Below, piece by piece: positions 57,031-64,000 of a DNA stretch of 64,000 nucleotides. The stretch covers positions 1,984,001 to 2,048,000 of the forward strand of contig JAGTJL010000015.1 of assembly GCA_020746875.1 (NCBI GenBank). The letters are read 5' to 3'. The notes below the pieces were generated by a model. That model ran no database searches. It had not been told where the DNA came from and saw nothing but the letters and a program-made list of their open reading frames with translations. This stretch comes from Rhexocercosporidium sp. MPI-PUGE-AT-0058. Lineage: Eukaryota; Ascomycota; Leotiomycetes; Helotiales. Both the position numbers and the translations under genes were made by a program. The stretch's first letter is position 1. Each line of letters starts with the position of its first letter.

Positions 57031-59016
57031 TTAGCATTCCCGAAAAGCGATGAGCTGGAAGTGTCTCGACTTACAAGCTTGTCCCACCAGAACAAACCCT
57101 TCGTCATACCTCCGGAGAACGAGAGGATGGAATGCCCCAGGAATGCTAGCAATTAAATCGCCGGGCTTGGAATCGCTAGGGAAGAGGCCCAAACACCCAT
57201 TCTCCGAGAAGCCCAGGGAACGGCCCACCGCGTGCTTCCTCATCGCGGCGTGGATCTTGTTGTACGGGTGGGGGACAGTGTTGTGGAATTCGGACGGGAT
57301 GAGGTAGGTTTTGTGCCTGTCGTCGGGCTCTTTGAATGCGCCCTTGGTGAACCTTTCTTGCTTTGGTGGTAGCAAGGTGCCATCATCAGCGTAGGCGAAA
57401 TCGTGTTTCTCAGTGCGGATAGATATAAACTGCAGCCACCCGTTTCCGTTATGCTCTGACAAGATAGAACTCTTCATGAAGTGCTGGTAGCTGAAACCTC
57501 GCCTATCCTCAAAGCCGGGTGTCTGCGAGAAGGTCCTCCACTGTGTGTATGTGTCCTGGAGCGTGGCGATGGTATCGTTCTCACCGACCACCGCAGGGCA
57601 CAAAAGAGCAATGGTGCTAAACGGAGCTCCCTTGACAGTTAAGGTCTCTGCATTGTCTGCACCGCCAAATGCAATATCAACTGCGATCGTTTTCATTGTT
57701 GACGACCATCCATCTTTCTGAGGAAGCGGCCGTGCCTTCCAGTAGTCTATGAGATTGGGAATCCACGACGGCAGACCGTGGTGTCTGTCCGGGTTTTGCG
57801 CCGCTCCGAGAATATCCAATTTAGACGTCTTGAAGATGATCGCCTTTGTGGCGGCAATTAGTACCTGGCGCGCCTGGAGCCGGTAGTCCGGCGCGAGGCC
57901 GTAAACGTCCGGGTCCGCCATTCCCAGCATGGCAAACACCTTGTCTCGCAGGTCAGTGGCCCGGCACGTCCTTCCGAGCAAGATGAGCTGTGCGAGATCT
58001 GTGTATTTGTACCCGTGACTGGTTTCTGAGCGCAGACTATCTAGATCCTGAATGTGAGCGTGGCGCACGCCAGACAGCTGTTGCTCCTGGGCCGGCTCCT
58101 GCTGATTTCCGAGATCCGGTTCGAAGCCCGTCTGTAACTTTAGGGTATCGATGACCTTGGCAACGTAGACAAGATGGTGGAAGTAGCAAGCTGCTATTCC
58201 ACAGCGGACCACGATATTATGATTCAGCGCGACCTCCTGCCGGACCCAGGCGCGTTGCCACCACGACCTCGCAAAAATGGCCGCGAGGGCCTTCCAGTTC
58301 TTGCGTCTCTCATCATCCGTGGCGACAAGGGGCGGCGGGGCCGGAACTCCAGGGCCTCGTCGGGGCGGATCCTTCTCGAGCTCGACGGCCAGCTTGAAAG
58401 TGGCTTCGCTGTCGTCTGCTTCTTCGCCGAGCCAGACCTGAACTCCTTCGGCACGGTGATAGATGCGTCGCATCACGGCCACCTGGGAATTGCGCTCGGC
58501 AATGTCGGCCTGGTTGATGCACACGGCGTCGATCCACCAGTACCATACGGATGGCGCAGCGAGATGGTATGGACGGTCGATGTTGGGGTCGGGATCCTTG
58601 CGCAGACTTAAGAGAGCCTCCTTGAGGTTCTTCGTGACAGGGAATTTGTGGCCATCGACCTGGATAGACTCGTCGAATTGGGGCTCTCCCCATGTATACG
58701 AAAGCGCCTTAAACCGGGATAGCGGCTGTCAGTCGGGGTGGGTAGGCGGGACGCTGAATTTGTTGTCGAGATTCACATGGATCAAGTTGCAGTCGACGAC
58801 GTCGGAATCAGCCTGGCTTGCCGTGACCCTGAGCAGCCGGATCTCAGCCTTGTCCGTCGCAAGGGGTCGGTATTTGTACGGACCGGTTTTGATCGTCGGA
58901 TCGGCTACGGGATCAGAAGCGGCCACGGCTGCGGCTGGCGGAAATGGAACCTCGGGCATGATGAGACCCAGGTGCGAGAGAATCCGGTTCTCTAGCGCCT
59001 TAAGGCGCGCTGCCAT
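57031..59016 (-). pseudogene. HET-domain (heterokaryon incompatibility) gene with one nonsense codon
   Basis: One frame, no intron needed, about 662 codons. ATG at 59016 starts MAARLKALENRILSHLGL. The HET domain contains YKYRPLATDKAEIRLLRV, then after a TGA at 58731-58729 QPLSRFKALSYTWGEP, YWWIDAVCINQADIAERNSQV, RIYHRAEGVQVWLGE and ARSWWQRAWVRQEV, all four canonical HET blocks. The C-terminal region has LILLGRTCRATDLRDKVFAMLGM and, near the end, GCLGLFPSDSKPGDLIASIPGA and GFVLVGQA, as in full-length HET proteins. The lone TGA (probably a former CGA) splits the domain; no frameshift or other stop is present, so the break is recent, or a sequencing error, or read through. Upstream the frame stays open to the repeat at 59062, so the original 5' end may be lost there. 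Confidence 0.87.
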
Positions 59017-59061
59017 CACAGCAGGTTGTTGGACCGCATCCGCGAGTTGCTGCGGGCTATA

Positions 59062-61246
59062 ACCGGGTTCCCGCCTAAAATCCCACCCCTGTTATAAACA
59101 GTGTGAGCAAAATTAATCATATAAATCAATTAATATTTGATTAATTTGATTTGATTTGATTTGACTTTGATTAATTAATCTAGATTAATTTGATTAATGA
59201 CTTTTTTCTTTCGATATTTATATATAATATAAGAATAGATTAAATTAGCGAGTATTTTAATAAATAATAAATGGATTTAAAGAATAATCAACTTATAAAC
59301 TACTTGATTAAATAAATAACAAGTAAAAACCTGTTGAATTCTTTAAATTAGTATTTAGAATTTGCTGACAAATACAAACACTTGCTTATAAATAGGCTTT
59401 CTATTAATAAAACCTTTTGCTTTTCCATCTTAAAACGACTATATTATTACTAGGTTATTAATAAGGCTTACTAATCCAATATCAATCACTAATTAAGTGT
59501 TATAAATTAAATAAAATATGTTTCTTACTTTATTTAGGTTAAGCGAGGCTCTCTGAAAAAAGAGATTTGGTGTGAATGATGATTCCATTACTTCGGGGGA
59601 AACTAGGTCTATATAACTACTTTTAGGCGCCAAGCTATTTAGCTCTCGCATCGGCTATTTGCTCTCGCATCGGCTATTTGCTCTCGCATCGGTTATTAGC
59701 TTTATATTGAAACTAGCTTTATATTAAGACTAGCTTTATATTACCAGAGCTTCCGAGGTTTAAAACACGGAAGCTTAAGGCTTGATGAAGCCACTGTTTT
59801 AGCTCTGAATAACCCTTTACTGAAAGCTTAAAGCTTCCGAGGTTTAAAGCACGGAAGCCGAGGCTTTATACGAAGCCGGAGCTTTATGCAAAGGTAGTTG
59901 AGTTATGGAAAGGTATGCTTAATATAATCTTATATTATTAAGCGAGTTTAGCCGAGGCTTAATATAGTCTTATACTCTCTAGATTAACCGAGACTGTTAG
60001 ACTTTAATTGATTCTATTATTAGTATATACTAATCTTCTTTAAGCTTAGTTTTAAAATCTAGTCCCAATTAGGATGCGGCTCTTATATTAATCAAATTAA
60101 TCAATTAATACTTGATTAATTTGATTTGATTTGATTTGATTTTGATTAATCAAGATTTTGCTTGATTTGAATATGATTAATAGCCATTAATCAAATCAAA
60201 TCAAATCATTTTTCACACTGGAACTTATAAATCCCGCGATTTACACCAAAATCCTACATTTTTGAATATTAATAAAACAATAACCACGAGACTTATATTT
60301 ATGAAAATTAAAATATAAGTTTATCTGTGTATAAAAAATATAAATATAATATTTTAAATGCTTAAAAACGTCTTAAAAGTCTATAAGAAAAGCTTAAAAA
60401 CGCGATTTTTGAGCTTTATTTAAAATTAGAGTAATATACGTTTAAGTAATTCTAATAATAAAATAATTATAAAATCTTATATAGAAAAGCTTTAAAATAT
60501 TTTTCGTATAAAAATAAAGTGTTATATGTAAGTATTTAAGGTTTAAGAAAATAAAAACCAATTTTTATTAAATTAAGTTTATCTTAAGATAAAGAAACCT
60601 AGTTTATATTTTTAAAGTTTTTAAACTTAATTTAAGTTCTAAAGATCCTTATATAAGTAATATATTATATAAATATGCCTTTAAAAAAGTAAAAAATTGA
60701 TAGTATATATTTCGGCTTATTTATTTTTAATATATATTATTATAAAGTCAATTTTAAAGGCTTTTTAAAAATTTAAACTATGAAATGTAATAATCTATCC
60801 TAGTAAGCATTATTTTAAGTTTATAAAATAAAATATCTTTTATCAAGATTATAAATTCAGCTCAAAAAATTCAAGTAGCATTATTTATTATAATATCCTT
60901 ATATTTTCCTCCTAATATCTAAGTTTAAGTCATAAATAGCTTTTAAACTATTATAGATTATATATAGCTTTATACTTTATGTTTAAATTAACTTTTGTAG
61001 TTAATATTTAAATAAATTTAAATAATCTAAAAACCCGAAAACTTAATCCAGTTTTATACGATAATAAAAGTCTATTTTTAGAAATATTAAGCCTTAATAT
61101 TAAATACCTAAAAACTAGATTATTTATAATTCAAAAAGTAAGTTTATAGCTCTTAATATGCAAAAGTTATCGCCGTTTAAAAACGTGCAATTTTGGTGGT
61201 AAGGTGGGATTTATAACAGGGGTGGGATTTTAAGCGGGAAACCGGT
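59062..61246. mobile_element. TA-flanked TIR element with a nested MITE (2185 bp in all)
   Basis: Inverted ends ACCGGGTTCCCGCCTAAAAT (59062) and ATTTTAAGCGGGAAACCGGT (ending 61246) are each flanked by TA (59060-59061, 61247-61248). The TIR continues ...CCCACCCCTGTTATAAATCCC: on the right it is whole (61190-61246), on the left it is cut at TTATAAA (59098) by the MITE 59099-60220 and resumes at 60225 (TTATAAATCCCGCG). Without the MITE the element is about 1.05 kb. Its interior is RIP-mutated and AT-rich, with no frame. It sits directly upstream of the HET gene. Confidence 0.82.
59099..60220. mobile_element. hAT-like MITE, copy B (1122 bp), nested
   Basis: Begins CAGTGTGAGCAAAATTAATCA and ends GATTTTTCACACTG. 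Sub-terminal GATTTGATTT/TTAATCAA tracts match copy A (729-1380) in inverted orientation, including AATGGCTATTAATC against GATTAATAGCCATT. TTATAAA lies at both sides (59092-59098; 60225-60231) but with four extra bases on the right, so the target duplication is imperfect. Internally there are a thrice-repeated CTCTCGCATCGGCTATTTG unit (59645-59700), repeated AGCTTTATATTAA units and a repeated GCTTCCGAGGTTTAAA.CACGGAAGC unit. No coding frame. Confidence 0.78.
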
Positions 61247-61248
61247 TA

Positions 61249-62400
61249 GTTTGTAGAAACAGACATTTCCAATGCCAGTCAGTGCTCGAGCGGGGGGGAA
61301 AAGCAAAATCAAAACAAAACTCGGGAGAGAGAGAAGCAGATTTTTTGGCTCAAAGAAAGATGAAAGAAGCAGTGTCAACTTGGACTCTCCTCCTATATAT
61401 GAACGCAGTACAGCCCCTGAAGCTACAGGATCGGGGGTGGCCAAATTTCGATTTACTGCACAAGAGGTGCTGTGGCGCCGAAAAATAACATTCGCTCTCG
61501 AAGTCCATTGGACGAAATAAGAACCCGAAATATCAAACCTCGCTGCTGCATTAGTGCCTCACTCCCTTTCCAAAATCTAAAGGTTGTCAAGATGTTTGCT
61601 ATGACCCCCAACTCAGGGGGAGGATGCTGAGAAGGAATATCAAGTAGGAGCCAGCCTCAGCGCATCTATTGCGCCTCTGATTGGCCCGTCCGAGGCGCGC
61701 CCCCTGCTGCAGCCACTGTACGAAACATCAACCAAATTCCTGAATTCTTTGACGGACGGCGTAATTTCGCTTATATAATTATTTGCAAGTTCGTCAGCTT
61801 GTAGGTTCTACTTTCCCAAAGCTGGAGTGAACGGCACACTTTTGGAGTTGACCAATAAGTCTCCGTGGAGTTATCGTTAGGTTAATATAAGCTTTGATTG
61901 GAGATGTAGCGCCACGTTCTGCCTTTTCTCTACAAACTTGCAGATACTTGAAGCAGGCTCTGTAATCGAGGTCTGATTCCACTGGTTTGGCTTGTTTGTA
62001 GTTCTGCCGACCAGCTTTCATTGGAAGAGCATGCATCGCAGTCGTATCACAAACCGTCTTGGCACCATTGCGCGTGACGTGATTTCTTTCCTACTATTTG
62101 CTGCCATCAAAGGAACGCTTGAGCTGAGGGACATATCACTAATGGATATCAAAGCATCTAACCTAGCCAGTCCCTATACTATTTGTGTTATTCCCACTGC
62201 ACCTTCTCCCCTCACATCTAATACCCGTCCCCCTAAATCTCCTTTCTATATCCTTCAGTCATCTCTATAAAGACAAGTCAAACGGCGAGGCAGATATGAT
62301 ACGTGGAATGAAGCCAAGAGTTTTACACAAGATCGAAGTCTAAGAAATGAACACCAGGGCAGGAAAGGTAGAACTAGTACCCATTGTTCGCAGTCTCTAT
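61249..62400. other. Intergenic, no supported gene
   Basis: GC-balanced DNA between the TIR element and the CHAT gene stop. Short frames on both strands around 61211-61520 and 61794-62270 have no recognisable content. Contains the presumed 3' UTR of the CHAT gene and perhaps the former 5' flank of the HET gene. Confidence 0.45.
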
Positions 62401-64000
62401 TTAGGTATCTGGTTTTCTAAAAACTGACTCGATTTCCTTTCGACTGAAACGGAATTTCCAATTTCCATGCAGCACAAACAAAGCCCAGAAGTATGGTAGT
62501 GAACGTTGCTTTCTGATATCCAAGACCGCTTGACGGAGAGCTAGAGCAACATCTAAAACAATCACATCATGGTCATTTTTGCTCAGAAGTTCCTCCGCTT
62601 GGGTTTTTAAAACATCGTAGAATACTTTGGTGAATAATTTCCCTGCAGCGTCTGAACATTTCCACAAGGTCCCTATGGTCGCATTTACACCTGCAAGGAG
62701 AAGCATTGGAAGCAATCCGATGGGCTCCTCGCCAGCATTGATCTCCTGTTGTGCGGATTCGCAGGCGATCATGACAAAAAGAGCGATGCCAAACTTCATT
62801 GTGAGAAGCTCCCGTGCAGTCAGATCTCCGCTGTCCAGAGCTTCGGTTGAGGGCCGGTGAAGCTTCAAGGCTGAGCGGAGAGGATCCATAGAGTCAAAGA
62901 ACGCATGGCCATGATAGTGAACAATAGAACTCGTCTCTGATTTCTGTTTAAATGCAGACTTGGTTGCTGCATCCCTCACAAGGGGCTCAACATGCCAAAT
63001 TTCGCCCAGCGACTCTGAGGACTGCTCAGCCTCAACCCTATCACCACTGGGATTTCCGAATATTGCTATTTTGCTGAGATCTTGGATGTTGTCCGCGCGC
63101 CTGAGACAATGATGAAGGACGGAGAGGCTCGAGGAATATACCACTGGATTTCGTTCAAGGAGCAACATCCCTTCGCATTCAAGAGCATGGAGAGGGAGGG
63201 CAGAAAGCAGGCTGGACGGGCAGAAGACGAGTAATTCGTCTTTCTTTGAGAGCTCTGATAAGGGAGTGACCAAGGGGTCCAGCTCCCTCAGCCTTTCGTT
63301 TGCTCGTTTCTGACGCATGTACTCTGCCTTCAGATTCGACCCAATCCAGGAACTGACCTCAGGTTTCGTGATGGCAAGCTTATGAGCAGATGGTTGGTGT
63401 CCAGGCCGAACTGTTATCATCCAGATGGAATCGCCCACAAGAGCCCAGTCCACGCACAATACATCCTTGCTCAAGCCAAACATTCCAGGAAGACGTTGGA
63501 GCGAGAGTGCTTCTGCGCCGCGATAGAGTTGAAGATTGTAAAGCTCCGGTATAGATATGAGCTGACGGCGAATCTCTGAAATCCGCTGGCGGATTGGAAA
63601 CCGTCTCTCGGGCGAAGCTGCCTCGCAGTCTTGTAACAGTTTGGTTTCAGTGTTTAAAAGCTCTTTTCCCCGTTCAGTTGCCATCGCCGAGGCCATAATC
63701 ATCGTGGGGACATTTTCATTTCCTTCAAGTCCCAGGAGATCCAAAAAGGCTCTTGCTTTGCCCCGTTGTATCCACTGCCAGGCCTGAGCAGAGCTGTTCT
63801 GAAGCAAACTGAGCTTGACGCCAAGTTCATACAAATCCGCATTTTGGGCTACAAGTGTTCGGTTATGAGTGAGGATTTCCTCGTCTTTCTGGATTGCCAT
63901 ATCGGCGCGGACACCATTTCTGATGTCCTCTGCGGCTTCCAGTTGTTCCAACGCGTGCACAAGTGCGTCTTGTTGGCCGAGCTCGTATGCACTTTGCCAT
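62401..64000 (-). CDS. TPR-CHAT protein, C-terminal 533 residues (runs off the window end)
   Basis: The frame is open from the window edge (WQSAYELGQQDALVHALEQL...) to TAA at 62401, so the N-terminal TPR region lies outside. Counting from the GTG codon at 63960: residues 35-80 hold the last TPR-like helices (WQWIQRGKARAFLDLLGLEG); 230-300 carry LLVFCPSSLLSALPLHALEC, the start of the CHAT caspase-like fold; His352 in VHYHGHA and Cys400 in MIACES form the expected His-Cys dyad; PIGLLPMLLLAGVNATIGTLW and a final FWALFVLHGNWKF complete it. No stops or frameshifts. CHAT domains are cysteine proteases, often in TPR-fused proteins tied to immunity or cell death. Here the dyad is intact, so proteolytic activity is plausible; substrate unknown. 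The broken gene at 10080-13777 belongs to the same family. Confidence 0.88.
   Translation of the reverse strand, partial: WQSAYELGQQDALVHALEQLEAAEDIRNGVRADMAIQKDEEILTHNRTLVAQNADLYELGVKLSLLQNSSAQAWQWIQRGKARAFLDLLGLEGNENVPTMIMASAMATERGKELLNTETKLLQDCEAASPERRFPIRQRISEIRRQLISIPELYNLQLYRGAEALSLQRLPGMFGLSKDVLCVDWALVGDSIWMITVRPGHQPSAHKLAITKPEVSSWIGSNLKAEYMRQKRANERLRELDPLVTPLSELSKKDELLVFCPSSLLSALPLHALECEGMLLLERNPVVYSSSLSVLHHCLRRADNIQDLSKIAIFGNPSGDRVEAEQSSESLGEIWHVEPLVRDAATKSAFKQKSETSSIVHYHGHAFFDSMDPLRSALKLHRPSTEALDSGDLTARELLTMKFGIALFVMIACESAQQEINAGEEPIGLLPMLLLAGVNATIGTLWKCSDAAGKLFTKVFYDVLKTQAEELLSKNDHDVIVLDVALALRQAVLDIRKQRSLPYFWALFVLHGNWKFRFSRKEIESVFRKPDT

Noticed and set aside
58224..58693. Several long ORFs on both strands across the HET gene
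   Set aside because: Shadows of the GC-rich HET coding frame.
1..64000. CRISPR arrays, rRNA, telomeric TTAGGG arrays, bacterial operons
   Set aside because: None seen; the only regular arrays are the degenerate 155-bp units, short tandem repeats and homopolymers listed.

Overview
This window looks like an accessory, repeat-rich stretch of a filamentous ascomycete (Pezizomycotina) chromosome. The evidence is short GT-AG introns, fungal-type genes (two HET-domain genes, a SesA-domain protein, a But2-type secreted protein, a divergent GH47 mannosidase, a TPR/CHAT protein) and very strong repeat-induced point mutation (RIP): AT-rich blocks full of TpA, transposon ORFs broken by TAA/TAG/TGA at former CAA/CAG/TGG/CGA codons, and repeat copies that differ mostly by transitions. 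The genus cannot be named from the sequence.

Layout. 1-5 kb: a hAT-like MITE, then a Mutator-like element (MULE, 35-bp TIRs, 8-bp target duplication) that has split an unrecognised gene. 5.9-7.9 kb: a five-exon secreted GH47-family gene that seems to have lost catalytic residues. 10-13.8 kb: a decayed TPR gene of the TPR-CHAT family, split by a Tc1/mariner element. 14.5-16.1 kb: a broken Tad-type LINE. 16.7-17.2 kb: a clean But2-type secreted gene. 18.4-24.6 kb: a RIP-mutated Helitron. 26.2-26.6 kb: three degenerate 155-bp tandem repeats. 27.4-29.1 kb: a HET pseudogene. 31.2-46.7 kb: two nested Ty1/copia retrotransposons, the inner one sitting in the 3-kb-distant (right) LTR of the outer one, each with matching LTRs and target duplications, and each with an extra ORF on the strand opposite pol. 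47-53.4 kb: a small TIR element, a piggyBac relic, and a second piggyBac relic interrupted by a pogo element. 55.1-55.6 kb: an intact SesA gene. 56.0-56.5 kb: a hAT MITE with a perfect 8-bp duplication. 57.0-59.0 kb: a HET gene with one nonsense codon. 59.1-61.2 kb: a TA-flanked TIR element that carries the second copy of the first MITE family. 62.4 kb to the end: the C-terminal part of an open TPR-CHAT gene.

How it fits together. The non-transposon genes are mostly of types linked to fungal non-self recognition and regulated cell death (HET, SesA, CHAT) plus secreted proteins. They sit as GC-balanced islands between RIP-mutated repeats. Of the recognition-type genes only SesA and the CHAT gene look open; both HET genes and one TPR gene are broken. 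At least four nested or gene-splitting insertions give a relative history of the locus. All family assignments are by eye from motifs; no search was run.
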